Counted from the first letter of the stretch, positions 1 through 8,499 are shown. The stretch: 64,000 bases of DNA from Candidatus Dormiibacterota bacterium (GCA_003139695.1 PLJM01000005.1:122135-186134); one strand, 5' to 3'. Numbers and translations are program-made. The notes: generated from the sequence alone by a model not told the origin.

Positions 1-348
1 CCAGAGCTCGTCGAGCAGGTCATCACACTTGGCTCGCCCCTTGGTGCGCCGTTTGATGTTCACCCCCTGACGATGGCGGGCGTGCGAGCCGCGCATGCCT
101 ACAACGTCTTCCGCTACGGGCATCCCGCGTCGGTGGAGAAGCGTTTTCTTCGGGACCTCGCCGCGCCGCCGCGCGTGCCGACAACGTCGCTGTACTCGCG
201 CACCGATGGCGTCGTCAACTGGCGGGCATGCCTGCGACCCGACGTCAACGCCATCGAGGTGAACGGCAGCCACATCGGCCTGGCGCTGAACCCCGAGGTG
301 TATCGGATCCTGGCTCAGCTCCTGACGGCCCCGTGGAGAACGCAATGA
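1..348 (+). CDS. Alpha/beta-hydrolase (lipase/esterase-like), 3' end only
   Basis: The frame is open from base 1, so the gene begins outside the window; about 115 C-terminal residues are visible. The sequence TLGSPLGAPF near the left edge resembles the segment after the nucleophile elbow in PGAP1/lipase-like alpha/beta hydrolases. SRTDGVV and GSHIGLALNP fit the catalytic Asp and His loops of that fold. The nucleophile Ser lies upstream and cannot be seen. Substrate is unknown. The stop codon overlaps a hairpin. Confidence 0.7.
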   Translation, partial: PELVEQVITLGSPLGAPFDVHPLTMAGVRAAHAYNVFRYGHPASVEKRFLRDLAAPPRVPTTSLYSRTDGVVNWRACLRPDVNAIEVNGSHIGLALNPEVYRILAQLLTAPWRTQ

Positions 349-373
349 GAAAGGACCAGTCGGTCCTCTCTCA
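346..373 (+). terminator. Hairpin starting at the stop codon of the hydrolase gene
   Basis: Arms 346-357 and 362-373 pair over 12 bp (one G-U) around a 4-nt loop. There is no U tract, so factor-independent termination is uncertain. It overlaps the TGA of the preceding gene. Confidence 0.45.
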
Positions 374-512
374 TCGAGCGTGCGGCTCCGCCGCAGGCTC
401 TGCTCTCTCTCCCGGGATGGGATTTATTACGAACTAGTCTCTCCCCGCCCCGCGTGGGAGTGATGGAAACAAAGTCATGGCCGTGGGAACCCCGGCCAAC
501 CCTACAACGCGA

Positions 513-543
513 GTGACAGGGCACTTCCCTAGTCGCGTAAGAT
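513..543 (+). promoter_or_regulatory. Probable promoter of the thiamine riboswitch transcript
   Basis: GTGACA (513-518) and TAAGAT (538-543) resemble -35 and -10 elements with a 19-nt spacer. A start about 7 nt after the -10 would fall at about 550, exactly where the riboswitch begins. Confidence 0.4.
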
Positions 544-550
544 CGCTTTA

Positions 551-631
551 GCGGGAGCTCGAGAGCCGGGCTGAGAGGGCGTGCCACGCGCCGACCGCAT
601 GAACCTGAACTGGGTAATGCCAGCGGAGGGA
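551..631 (+). promoter_or_regulatory. TPP riboswitch (THI element)
   Basis: The segment carries the conserved TPP-aptamer strings: GGGCTGAGAGG in the first half and ACCGCATGAACCTGAACTGG followed by GTAATGCCAGCG and GGAGGGA in the second. It directly precedes a permease and thiD, the usual targets. The terminal GGAGGG (625-630) is also the only Shine-Dalgarno candidate for the permease, so thiamine pyrophosphate binding probably hides the ribosome site and turns translation off. That mechanism is inferred from position. Confidence 0.95.
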
Positions 632-635
632 TGCA

Positions 636-2012
636 ATCAGCGACACCACAGCGACGCGCACCGAAGCTGCCGCCTTTGGCGAGGTCGAAAGTCAGGGCAT
701 TGACGCGATCCCTGCCGCGCAGCGACACGGCAGGCCCCGCGAGCTCGGCTTTCTATGGGCCGGCGCGTTCGCCAACTACGCCAGCTTGTTCACGGCCAGC
801 CTGCTCACGACGTACTACGGGCTTGGGGTCTGGGATGGCCTCGCCGCGACCGCGCTGGGCACGGTGGCCGCCGCTGCGATCCTCGGCCTTCTGAGCAACA
901 CAGGGCCGCGGACCGGTCTGCCTCAAATCATTTACACGCGGCGCATCTTCGGAATGCGCGGCTCATATATCGGCGCAGCCCTGACCTTGTTCCTGGCCAT
1001 CGGCTGGTTCGCCGTCGACTGCGTGATCGCGGCTCAAGCGGGCGCGCAGCTGTTGGGAGGCACGAATCCATCGATCACCTTCGCGCTCGTGGTCCTGGTC
1101 GCCGCGATCAGCGTCGCTGTGGCGATTTTCGGCCACCAAACCATCAAGGTGCTCGAGACCTACGGCGCCATCGCGTTTGCCGCTGTCCTGGCCATCCTGT
1201 TCGTGTTCCTGGCGCCCCAATTTCACTGGAACCAGGGCCCGAAGGTATCGGGCAGCAATTACCCCGGCGCGTTCGTCCTGGGGTTCATGACCTGCTTTGC
1301 GCTGGTGGCATCGTGGTATCCCTTCGCCAGCGACTACTCGCGGTACCTCCCGGCCTCCAGCTCGACCCGTTCGGTGACCTTGTGGCCCGTCGTCGGGGTG
1401 ACGCTGCCGATGCTGTTCCTGGGCTTGTTCGGCCTCATGCTGCCGACCATCGACGCCGGTTTGGCCGCCGATAAAGGAGTGCTGGCCGTGATCAGCGCTC
1501 ACGCGCCCGGTTGGGTTGCGGTGCCTTTCTTCGTTTTCGTCGTCGCCGGCGAGATCTGGGCCAACTACCTCGACGTGTACACGGCTGGGCTCGTGGCGCT
1601 TGCCATGGGCATCAAGGTGCAGCGATGGCAAGCCGCTCTGGGCTGCGGCCTGCTCGGCACCGCGCTGGCCGCTTATGCGGTGCTCGTCAGCGACTTCCAC
1701 GTCGCGTACGAGGACTTCTTGATCCTCACCTACCTGTGGGCGCCGGCGTGGGCGGCGGTCGTGCTGCTCAGCTTCTTCATCTTCGAGGCAAGGCCGCAAC
1801 CGGCCCTCGCCCTTGCAGCTTGGTCCTTGGGGACCGCAGCCAGCCTGTTGTTCGTCAACTACGACAACCTCTTCAGCAACCTTGGAGCCGGCCGCGCGTT
1901 TTTCAACCACAGCCTCATCGCAGGGCTGCATGGCGCTGACCTCAGCGGAATCGTGAGCGCCGCTGTCGCCGCCGCCATCTACCTGGGCATCCGTCGTGTG
2001 AGGCCCCGATGA
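636..2012 (+). CDS. NCS1-family permease, likely thiamine-pyrimidine (HMP) uptake
   Basis: This is a hydrophobic protein with about 12 membrane segments of the nucleobase:cation symporter-1 family. The TPP riboswitch upstream and thiD downstream point to uptake of hydroxymethylpyrimidine or a related precursor (CytX/ThiXYZ-like role); the exact substrate is inferred. The first canonical start is TTG 786, but the frame upstream encodes a family-like N-terminus (GIDAIPAAQRHGRPRELGF) running into the first membrane helix with no ATG, GTG or TTG after the stop at 615. ATC at 636 lies 5 nt after GGAGGG, so I place the start there as a rare non-AUG start; a sequencing error or start at 786 are the alternatives. 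Its stop overlaps the thiD ATG. Confidence 0.85.
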   Translation: MSDTTATRTEAAAFGEVESQGIDAIPAAQRHGRPRELGFLWAGAFANYASLFTASLLTTYYGLGVWDGLAATALGTVAAAAILGLLSNTGPRTGLPQIIYTRRIFGMRGSYIGAALTLFLAIGWFAVDCVIAAQAGAQLLGGTNPSITFALVVLVAAISVAVAIFGHQTIKVLETYGAIAFAAVLAILFVFLAPQFHWNQGPKVSGSNYPGAFVLGFMTCFALVASWYPFASDYSRYLPASSSTRSVTLWPVVGVTLPMLFLGLFGLMLPTIDAGLAADKGVLAVISAHAPGWVAVPFFVFVVAGEIWANYLDVYTAGLVALAMGIKVQRWQAALGCGLLGTALAAYAVLVSDFHVAYEDFLILTYLWAPAWAAVVLLSFFIFEARPQPALALAAWSLGTAASLLFVNYDNLFSNLGAGRAFFNHSLIAGLHGADLSGIVSAAVAAAIYLGIRRVRPR

Positions 2013-2800
2013 AGCTTCCAGTCGCACTCACCATTGCCGGTTCGGACTCGGGCGGCGGGGCCGGCATTCAAGCCGACCTCAAGACTTTCGCCGCGCTTGG
2101 CGTTCACGGGACCTCGGTGATCACCGCGATCACGGCACAGAACACTGTCACGGTCACCGACATCTTCGAGCTGCCGATCGAGATCATCGCTGCGCAGATC
2201 CAGGCGATCGTCAGCGACCTTGACGTGCGTGCTGCCAAGACCGGAATGCTCGCGTCTTCGCAGATCATTGACGCGGTCGCGGTCGCAATCACAAAGCACC
2301 GCATCACGAACCTCGTCGTCGACCCCGTGATGGTCGCCAAGGGCGGCGCAAGGCTGCTTCGCGATGACGCGATCGACTCGCTGCGCAGGCGGCTCATTCC
2401 ACTGGCGACAGTGATCACACCCAATTTGCCCGAGGCGGAGGTCATCCTTGGCCGACCGGTGAAAACGCTTGCGGAGCGCCGACGCGCTGCGCGTGACCTG
2501 GTCGCGCTTGGTGTTCGTGCCGCCGTGGTCAAGGGCGGTCATGCCGAAGGTGATGTGACTGACGTGTATTGGGACGGCACCGACATGGTCGAGCTGACAG
2601 GGACTCGAGTGCCGACTGCGAACACACATGGGAGTGGATGCGTCTTCTCAGCCGCTATCGCTGCGGGGCTGGCCAAAGGACTCGACCCCCTGGCCGCGGT
2701 GCGAGCTGCCAAAGAGTTCATAGGAGGTGCCATCGAGCACTCCCTCGAGATCGGGCACGGGCACGGGCCGGTCAATCCCATGTTCAAGGACCGGATGTGA
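2009..2800 (+). CDS. thiD: Hydroxymethylpyrimidine/phosphomethylpyrimidine kinase
   Basis: ThiD phosphorylates HMP and then HMP-P to the diphosphate used by thiamine phosphate synthase. The 263-residue protein has the ribokinase-fold signatures of the family: AGSDSGGGAGIQADLKTF at the N-terminus, the MVAKGG segment, and THGSGCVFSAA near residue 210 with the anion-hole glycines and catalytic region. Length matches single-domain ThiD. The ATG overlaps the permease TGA by four bases (ATGA), so both are translated from the riboswitch-controlled transcript and form a pyrimidine salvage unit. Confidence 0.96.
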   Translation: MKLPVALTIAGSDSGGGAGIQADLKTFAALGVHGTSVITAITAQNTVTVTDIFELPIEIIAAQIQAIVSDLDVRAAKTGMLASSQIIDAVAVAITKHRITNLVVDPVMVAKGGARLLRDDAIDSLRRRLIPLATVITPNLPEAEVILGRPVKTLAERRRAARDLVALGVRAAVVKGGHAEGDVTDVYWDGTDMVELTGTRVPTANTHGSGCVFSAAIAAGLAKGLDPLAAVRAAKEFIGGAIEHSLEIGHGHGPVNPMFKDRM

Positions 2801-2853
2801 CACGCCGCCCGCGGTGAAGGGCTCCAGCGCTTTCTGGCGTTAAGCTGGTCGCA

Positions 2854-3741
2854 ATGCCCAGATCAAAGAAGAGCTCCGGACAGCCGCCAGCAAATCAGGA
2901 TGTGCCGAACGCCGACGAAGGCGATGCAGCCACGATGGCGCACATCTCCGCCGACGAGCTCTCAGGAAGTCCAGGCATTTTTACCGGCAAGCAATCCTCG
3001 GGCTCGAGCCTCGATGCCCAGGCGATCGAGGAAACAAGCCCCACCATGCACTCATCTGACGCCTCGAGTGAGGATGTGCCAGCTGCGGCGCCTGAGCCGC
3101 CTCCTACAACCTCGGAGCCGATAGCCGCCCAGCTCGAGCCGACGGCCTCCAGCGTTCAGCTGCCGCCCCCAATGACGCCTGCGCCGCCGCACGTGCCGCC
3201 GCCACCTCCCGCCCGCCGGAGTGGTACGGGAATCGCCCTTGGCGTCGTGCTGGTGGTGGTTGGCCTGTTCTACTTCGTGGTGCAGGTCGCCGGCATAAAT
3301 CTCGAATCGTTCGGGTGGCCGCTGTTCATCATCATTCCCGGGCTGACGCTGCTGATCGTAGGGTTCATCAGCTTCGGCACCGGCGCGGCGATACCTGGTG
3401 GGATCCTGACGATGGTGGGGCTCGTGCTCGCTGTTCAGAACAGCACCGGGTATTGGAGCAGCTGGGCTTACGCGTGGGCCCTGGTCGCACCGGGCGGCGT
3501 CGGGTTGGGGTTGTTTCTGCAGGGCTTGCGTGAGCGAAACCAGAATCTGATCAGGCAGGGACGCTCGTTGATGTTCATCGCAGCGCTTATATTCCTGGTC
3601 GGGTTCGTCTTCTTCGAATCCATCCTCAACCTCAGCGGCATCAACGATCAGCCGGTAGTCAAGGCGGCGCTACCCGCGCTGTTCATAGTCATCGGCATCC
3701 TGCTGCTCGGTCGAAGCATCTCGAACAGCCGCAAGGCCTAA
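2854..3741 (+). CDS. Proline-rich membrane protein of unknown function
   Basis: The first ~125 residues are low-complexity, rich in Pro, Ala, Ser and Glu, with runs such as PPHVPPPPPARR, and are probably cytoplasmic and disordered. The remaining ~170 residues hold about five hydrophobic segments, beginning IALGVVLVVVGLFYFV, a pattern seen in small LiaF/DUF5668-like membrane domains; that resemblance is weak. TAAGCT (2841-2846) sits 7 nt before the ATG with no Shine-Dalgarno, which suggests a leaderless message. The 3' end overlaps the convergent acetyltransferase gene by four bases. Confidence 0.75.
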   Translation: MPRSKKSSGQPPANQDVPNADEGDAATMAHISADELSGSPGIFTGKQSSGSSLDAQAIEETSPTMHSSDASSEDVPAAAPEPPPTTSEPIAAQLEPTASSVQLPPPMTPAPPHVPPPPPARRSGTGIALGVVLVVVGLFYFVVQVAGINLESFGWPLFIIIPGLTLLIVGFISFGTGAAIPGGILTMVGLVLAVQNSTGYWSSWAYAWALVAPGGVGLGLFLQGLRERNQNLIRQGRSLMFIAALIFLVGFVFFESILNLSGINDQPVVKAALPALFIVIGILLLGRSISNSRKA

Positions 3742-4820
3742 GACCCCATCCATTGGGGTCCCCTCGCTCGTGGTGCGCGGGGAGCGCCCTCTTTCAGCTT
3801 CTCCAGGGTGATCTGATACTCGTTGCCTGCTCGGTGCTCCTTGAACCCCATCCTCTGGTTGATCGCAAGCATCGGCCCGTTCGAGGCAGCGTTGCCTGTG
3901 ATGACCGTCTCTAGATGTGGGTGGATCTCGCGCACGTGCAACAACATCGCGGCCTTGAGCCATTTGCCCAGGCCGCGGCCGCGTGCGTCAGATCGGACCC
4001 CGGTGAACCCCTGCTCGATGAACTGCGCCTTGTATGGCGCGTAGTTCATGTCGGTAATCCCGGAGATGGTGCCGTCCGGCTCGCGCGTAAGCACCGTGAA
4101 GTCGGAGCCTCCCTGTTCGTCCAGTCGGGCATACCAGTCCGCAAGGTGAGCCGGCGTGACGACGATGTCCCCGTGATCCAACTGATCCCACGGCATCGTG
4201 TTGAGCAAGGCGGCGAACTGCGGGCAATAGTCCTCCCACATCTCCTCGGGCAGGTGGCCGTCGTAGACCTCGAGCTCTGTCGCAGGCGACTGCCGCGCAC
4301 CGTCCTCCACCCATCGACGGAGCAAGGCCCAGTCCACACCGGCAAGCTGCAATCGGTTCTCAGCCCCGGCTGATTTGCCGTCGGCGCCCATCCACTTGAG
4401 AAACTGGTGCCCCGACTCCTCGTGAGTCTCCACAGTCAGCGTGGTACAGCCGTGGCGGTCCATCAGCTCGAGAATCAGCGGGATCCAGGAGCGGCCTATG
4501 CCGCGGCGCCGATGGTCGGGATGCACCGAGGCAGCGGCCCACATGAACTGCTTGTTGCTCTCGTAGCCCGGACTACCCGGCTTGGCTGTAGCCACGAAGA
4601 AATCGCTGAGGATCTGACCATCGCGGGCAATCTCATAGCGGTGCTGAATCTCGAAGGGATCTTCGTGCTTCATCTCAATTTCAACCAGCTCGTCGGGCTT
4701 GACCGGATCGTTCGGGCGTGTCTCGGCATGCCGCAGCCGGCGATAAACGTGATAGCGCGACCAAAATTCGCGCGACGCGCTCTTGGTGTCCACAGCCACC
4801 GGCGACAGGTTGCCGATCAT
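3738..4820 (-). CDS. Tandem GNAT-fold N-acetyltransferase
   Basis: The 360-residue protein contains two GNAT domains. The first has the acetyl-CoA loop HPDHRRRGIG near residue 120, the second has RSDARGRGLGKWLKAAML near residue 280 followed by NAASNGPMLAINQRMGF, the usual beta5-alpha4 segment. Double-GNAT proteins of this size are often aminoglycoside or mycothiol-synthase-like, but no acceptor can be assigned. TATCCT on the minus strand (4830-4835) lies 9 nt before the ATG, sharing a 26-bp divergent promoter region with the LLM gene. Confidence 0.85.
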   Translation of the reverse strand: MIGNLSPVAVDTKSASREFWSRYHVYRRLRHAETRPNDPVKPDELVEIEMKHEDPFEIQHRYEIARDGQILSDFFVATAKPGSPGYESNKQFMWAAASVHPDHRRRGIGRSWIPLILELMDRHGCTTLTVETHEESGHQFLKWMGADGKSAGAENRLQLAGVDWALLRRWVEDGARQSPATELEVYDGHLPEEMWEDYCPQFAALLNTMPWDQLDHGDIVVTPAHLADWYARLDEQGGSDFTVLTREPDGTISGITDMNYAPYKAQFIEQGFTGVRSDARGRGLGKWLKAAMLLHVREIHPHLETVITGNAASNGPMLAINQRMGFKEHRAGNEYQITLEKLKEGAPRAPRARGPQWMGS

Positions 4821-4846
4821 AAGAGGGAGAGGATAATCGCTCCCCC

Positions 4847-5617
4847 ATGAAATCCGAGAACCGCTTCAAGGTGGGCGTGACGATCCACCCTCAACAGTGC
4901 ACGATCCAGGAGCTGCGCGACGCCTGGCTTCGCGCGGACGAGCTCGGCGTCGACAGCATCTGGTTCTGGGATCACTTCTACCCCCTGTACGGCGACCCTG
5001 ATGGCAACCAGTTCGAATGCTGGTCGCTCCTCGCGGCCGCCGCGATCGAGACCAAGGCGCCTCAAATCGGGCCGATGGTCACTTCGATCGGTTACCGAAA
5101 TCCAGACCTGATTGCCTATATGGCTGCGACCATCGACCAGCTCTCTGGCGGTCGTTTCGTCCTCGGGATCGGCGCCGGTTGGTTCGAGCGTGACTACGAG
5201 GAGTTCGGTTTCGAGTTCGGTGAGACGAAGGATCGGCTGCGAACGCTCAAAGAGGCGTTGCCTCGCATCAAGGCTCGAATCTCAAAGCTGCGACCCGGGC
5301 CCGCGGGCCCGATGCCGATTCTCATCGGCGGTGGCGGCGAGAAGGTGACGCTGAGGTTGGTGGCAGAGCACGCTCAAATGTGGAACGGCAGTGGCTCCCC
5401 GGACGAATATGCGCACAAAATCAAAGTCCTCGACGACTGGTGCCGCAGGATCGGCCGCGATCCCAACGAAATCGAAAGGACGGCCAATGTGAATGTCAGC
5501 TCGCCGAGAGAGATCAAAGAGTGGCTCGACGCCGGCCTCCAGCACTTTGTGCTCCGGCTCGCAAAGCCATTCGATACCAAGACGTTGGCGCGCGTGCTGA
5601 AAGAGTCGCGCGCTTAA
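4847..5617 (+). CDS. LLM-class, probably F420-dependent oxidoreductase
   Basis: The luciferase-like (TIM-barrel) fold is recognised from SIWFWDHFYPLYGD near residue 40, GPMVTSIGYRNPDLIAYMAA and LGIGAGWFERDYEEFGF, features of actinobacterial/Chloroflexi F420-dependent LLM enzymes. At 256 residues it is on the short side for the family. The cofactor (F420 rather than FMN) is inferred from subfamily resemblance; no F420 biosynthesis gene is in the window. GATAAT (4832-4837) lies 9 nt upstream of the ATG and there is no ribosome-binding site, consistent with leaderless expression. Confidence 0.85.
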   Translation: MKSENRFKVGVTIHPQQCTIQELRDAWLRADELGVDSIWFWDHFYPLYGDPDGNQFECWSLLAAAAIETKAPQIGPMVTSIGYRNPDLIAYMAATIDQLSGGRFVLGIGAGWFERDYEEFGFEFGETKDRLRTLKEALPRIKARISKLRPGPAGPMPILIGGGGEKVTLRLVAEHAQMWNGSGSPDEYAHKIKVLDDWCRRIGRDPNEIERTANVNVSSPREIKEWLDAGLQHFVLRLAKPFDTKTLARVLKESRA

Positions 5618-5654
5618 GGCCCTAAGTAAAAACAAGAACCTAAAGGCGGCAAGC

Positions 5655-5782
5655 AGGCCGGATTTACTCCGGCCGTCACTAATGCCCCTTCAAAGCGCCG
5701 CCAAACAACCTGTTGCTCGCTGGGGGGTTCCTATGGGGTCCCCGCGACGGAGTCGCGGGAGTGCCTCTTCCCCCGCGCCTTA
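5655..5782 (-). repeat. Stop-codon-abutting repeat, family 1, copy A
   Basis: This is one of three related intergenic units (others at 6705-6811 and 48638-48750). Shared parts are the hairpin AGGCCGGATTTACTCCGGCC, then GTCAC, a variable middle, and a G-rich/C-rich hairpin ending CCCCCGCGCC. The final TTA is the reverse of the TAA stop of the gene at 5780-6529, so on the minus strand the repeat starts at that stop. This copy is the most diverged: its second half has an extra hairpin CCCGCGAC-GGA-GTCGCGGG. Confidence 0.8.
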
Positions 5783-6529
5783 CTCCGCCGGCCGAGACTC
5801 CATTCGCTCGCCGGGCCGGGGCCGGCGGAACGGCGGTGCTTCGGCTTCGACCGCAAGCCGGTGCAGCTCGCGCATCGTGCTCAGAAGTTGCTCGGTGGGA
5901 ATGCCGAACGCGTTGTGGATGACCCCGTCGTAGTAGGCAAGGCCGCTCCAGCGCTGTCGGAGTGTCTTGGGCGCGTGCACAAGGGCATGGTTCAGGCGGT
6001 AGTACACGACGTTGGGCACGAGCTTCGGGTCCTGCCACTCGCCGCTCTCAGACATCCGCGCGCCCTTGAACGCGCCTGAGCGCGCCCCTATGAGCTCAGT
6101 CACATGAATCCAACGCACCGCTCGCTCGTTGCCGCGCTGGCCGATTCGAAAGCCGTCCTGGGTCAACGTCATCGGCTCGCCCATGTTCTGCATCGCGGTG
6201 AAGTAGAAGGCGTTGATGGCGACCATGACCACCACCGTCAGCGGCACCACCAGTGGGTAGGCGGGGTTGGCGAACAGCGCCAGCACCAGGGCAATCGGAA
6301 ACGCGATCCAGCCCGCCACTCGAAGGCGGCGCATGGCGGTCGGCAGGCTGGGTGCCTTCAATGTCACGTCGACGCTTGACGCGGGGATCAACGAGATCGG
6401 ACCGTGCCGGTTGCGCCGCCAAGCCTCACGGATCCGGATCGCGGTCGCCGTGGTTCCCCCGATGCCGACGACATAGACGGTCAAGAAGGCAACGGTGACC
6501 AAGAGGCGCACCGCTCGCTCGTCCATCAT
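5780..6529 (-). CDS. Predicted membrane protein of unknown function
   Basis: Of 249 residues, the N-terminus has one hydrophobic segment (LLVTVAFLTVYVVGIGG) and two more lie near residues 70-110, followed by a soluble C-terminal half with GFRIGQRGNERAVRWIHVTE, which resembles a PH-like strand pattern; this is only suggestive. Two ATGs open the gene (6529 and 6526). TACAAT on the minus strand (6534-6539) is 7 nt from the second, so 6526 may be the true leaderless start. Its 3' end runs straight into repeat copy A. No function is assigned. Confidence 0.7.
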   Translation of the reverse strand: MMDERAVRLLVTVAFLTVYVVGIGGTTATAIRIREAWRRNRHGPISLIPASSVDVTLKAPSLPTAMRRLRVAGWIAFPIALVLALFANPAYPLVVPLTVVVMVAINAFYFTAMQNMGEPMTLTQDGFRIGQRGNERAVRWIHVTELIGARSGAFKGARMSESGEWQDPKLVPNVVYYRLNHALVHAPKTLRQRWSGLAYYDGVIHNAFGIPTEQLLSTMRELHRLAVEAEAPPFRRPRPGERMESRPAE

Positions 6530-6534
6530 CGGGA

Positions 6535-6560
6535 TTGTAGGTTGACCGCTTCAACTACAA
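6535..6560. promoter_or_regulatory. Near-perfect palindrome overlapping a promoter
   Basis: TTGTAGGTTGA (6535-6545) and TCAACTACAA (6551-6560) are inverted repeats with a one-base bulge. The palindrome covers the TACAAT -10-like box of the 5780-6529 gene, so it could be an operator. No regulator is identified. Confidence 0.35.
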
Positions 6561-6571
6561 GGAGGGCGCCC

Positions 6572-6685
6572 ATGATTTGTGGTCTGCCCACTAGGGCGTT
6601 GGGGGCCCATTGCCTAGGATTCGTGGCACCACACCCTCTTCGCGGCGCGAGCCTCCTGTCCGTTAACAGGGGGCTCGTGTCATAA
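6572..6685 (+). CDS. Possible 37-residue small ORF with a strong ribosome site
   Basis: An ATG is preceded by AAGGAGG (6559-6565) with a 6-nt spacer, the best Shine-Dalgarno in this part of the window. The predicted peptide begins MICGLPTRALGAHCLGF and is not recognised. The codons give no clear coding signal, so this may be chance. Confidence 0.25.
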   Translation: MICGLPTRALGAHCLGFVAPHPLRGASLLSVNRGLVS

Positions 6686-6704
6686 GAACCCATACGTCGC
6701 CGGT

Positions 6705-6811
6705 AGGCCGGATTCACTCCGGCCGTCACGTATGCCCTCTCAAGACTCCGCCATGCAAGGTGTTACACCGGTGGGGGTCCCGCGGGGGAGGCCTGCTTCC
6801 CCCGCGCCTTA
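6705..6811 (-). repeat. Stop-codon-abutting repeat, family 1, copy B
   Basis: Second copy: AGGCCGGATTCACTCCGGCC hairpin, GTCAC, variable middle, then a G-rich/C-rich hairpin shared base for base with copy C over about 40 bp. Its last three bases are the TAA stop of pntB on the minus strand. The unit therefore forms the immediate 3' end of the transhydrogenase mRNA and probably acts as a terminator or stabiliser. Confidence 0.85.
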
Positions 6812-8194
6812 TGCCGCTTTTACTGCGCTCACCAGTTTTGTCAGGGATTCTTTTGCGTCGCCAAAGAACATCATCGTTTTCGGGTCGAACATGAGCTCGT
6901 TGTCGATGCCTGCGAAGCCCGGACGCATCGACCTCTTCATGAATACGATGTTCTTGGCCTGGTCCGCATTCAGGATCGGCATGCCGAAGATGGGACTGCC
7001 TGGCGAGGTGCGCGCCGCTGGGTTGACCACATCGTTTGCGCCGACGATCAGTACGACGTCGGCATTCTTGAACTCATCGTTGATCTCGTCCATCTCTTTG
7101 AGCTGTTCATAAGGCACGTTGGCCTCCGCCAGCAGCACGTTCATGTGGCCGGGCATGCGGCCCGCCACTGGGTGGATCGCATAGCTCACCTCGACGCCAC
7201 GCTTTTCGAGCACGTCGGCGAGCTCGCGCACCGCGTGCTGCGCTTGCGCGACCGCGAGCCCATAACCCGGGACGATGATCACGCGGCGCGAATAGGCGAG
7301 CAGCGTGCCGAGGTCTTCTGCCGACGCCGACCTCACGCTGCGCCCCTCCTGTCCAGCCACCGCGGCGGCTCCAGATTGCACCTTGCCGAACGCCCCGAAC
7401 AGCACGCTTACCAGGGAGCGGCCCATCGCGTCGCTCATCATCTTGGTCAACAGGCTTCCTGAGGCTCCGACGAGGGTTCCGGCGACGATCAGGGCGAAGT
7501 TGTTGAGCGTGAAGCCGCTCGCCGCGACAGCAAGGCCGGTGAACGCGTTGAGGAGCGAGATGACGACAGGCATGTCGGCACCGCCGATCGGGAGCACGAA
7601 CGCGACCCCGAGAACCAGCGCCAGGACCATGAGAGATACGAATGAGAACGGCACGGAGGCGACCGCCAGAACTGCGATCACAAAACCGACGATCGCCGCC
7701 GCCAGCAGTCCGTTGACCAGCTGCTGGCCCGGATACGTGATCGGCGTTCCGGTCATCAGCTCTTGCAGCTTCGCGAACGCGACCATGCTGCCGGCAAACG
7801 AGACCGATCCAATGACGATGCTGAAGACGCTCGGAAAAGCGACAGTGAAAGTGGGATGCTCGCCGAAGCGCAGGAGCTCCGCGACCGCCACCAGCGCGGC
7901 GGCGCCGCCGCCCACTCCATTGAACAGCGCAACCATCTGCGGGATCGCGGTCATCTTCACGCGCCTGGCCCCGACCACTCCTACGACTCCTCCGATGGCG
8001 ACCCCGATCAAGATGATCGTCACGCCGGCGGTCGTGAAATGGAGCAAGGGAAGCGTCGCCAGGAGCGCAATCACCATGCCGGCCGCTGCGGTGAAGTTGC
8101 CGTTGCGGGCCCCCTTCGGCGAGCTCAGCTGCTTGAGCCCAAGGATGAAGAGCACAGCCGCGACCAGGTAGGCCAGCGCGATGGCTATGGTCAT
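6809..8194 (-). CDS. pntB: NAD(P) transhydrogenase subunit beta
   Basis: PntB couples hydride transfer between NADH and NADP+ to proton flow across the membrane. The 461-residue protein has about nine membrane helices in its first ~270 residues and the NADP(H)-binding domain III at the C-terminus, marked by VPGYGLAVAQAQHAV, HPVAGRMPGHMNVLLAEA and the GANDVVNPAA segment. Length is normal. The start overlaps the end of the PntA2 gene by four bases, completing a three-gene operon on the minus strand. Repeat copy B follows the stop directly. Confidence 0.97.
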   Translation of the reverse strand: MTIAIALAYLVAAVLFILGLKQLSSPKGARNGNFTAAAGMVIALLATLPLLHFTTAGVTIILIGVAIGGVVGVVGARRVKMTAIPQMVALFNGVGGGAAALVAVAELLRFGEHPTFTVAFPSVFSIVIGSVSFAGSMVAFAKLQELMTGTPITYPGQQLVNGLLAAAIVGFVIAVLAVASVPFSFVSLMVLALVLGVAFVLPIGGADMPVVISLLNAFTGLAVAASGFTLNNFALIVAGTLVGASGSLLTKMMSDAMGRSLVSVLFGAFGKVQSGAAAVAGQEGRSVRSASAEDLGTLLAYSRRVIIVPGYGLAVAQAQHAVRELADVLEKRGVEVSYAIHPVAGRMPGHMNVLLAEANVPYEQLKEMDEINDEFKNADVVLIVGANDVVNPAARTSPGSPIFGMPILNADQAKNIVFMKRSMRPGFAGIDNELMFDPKTMMFFGDAKESLTKLVSAVKAA

Positions 8195-8499
8195 TTGGAC
8201 TCGGGCGTCTTGGGCGCGTGGCGGCCCTTGAACATCTCGAGCATCCGATCGGTCACCACGAATCCACCCACAACGTTGGTGGTCGCCAGGATCACAGCGA
8301 CCAGTCCGATCGCGATGTTCACCGGAGAGCTGGCGCCGGCCGCGATCACAATCGCGCCGACCAGGATGATGCCGTGGATCGCGTTCGTGCCTGACATCAG
8401 TGGCGTGTGGAGGATCGTCGGGACCTTGGAGATGACCTCGATGCCGACGAAGATCGCCAGCACAAAGAACGTCAGCTCGTTGAGAAGCTCGTTGTTCAT
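8191..8499 (-). CDS. pntAB: NAD(P) transhydrogenase subunit alpha, membrane part
   Basis: The 102-residue protein corresponds to the C-terminal membrane segment of PntA, which in many bacteria is a separate subunit. Three hydrophobic stretches are visible, including FFVLAIFVGIEVI and GIILVGAIVIAAGA, together with the conserved THTPLMSGTNAI-like sequence (LHTPLMSGTNAIHGII). Both ends overlap neighbours by four bases, so translation is coupled with PntA1 and PntB. Confidence 0.95.
   Translation of the reverse strand: MNNELLNELTFFVLAIFVGIEVISKVPTILHTPLMSGTNAIHGIILVGAIVIAAGASSPVNIAIGLVAVILATTNVVGGFVVTDRMLEMFKGRHAPKTPESK

Noticed and set aside
963..2027. Long antisense open frame (354 codons) across the permease gene
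   Set aside because: High GC opens frames on the opposite strand; the translation is Arg/Gly/His-rich with no family signature, and the sense frame is a clear transporter.
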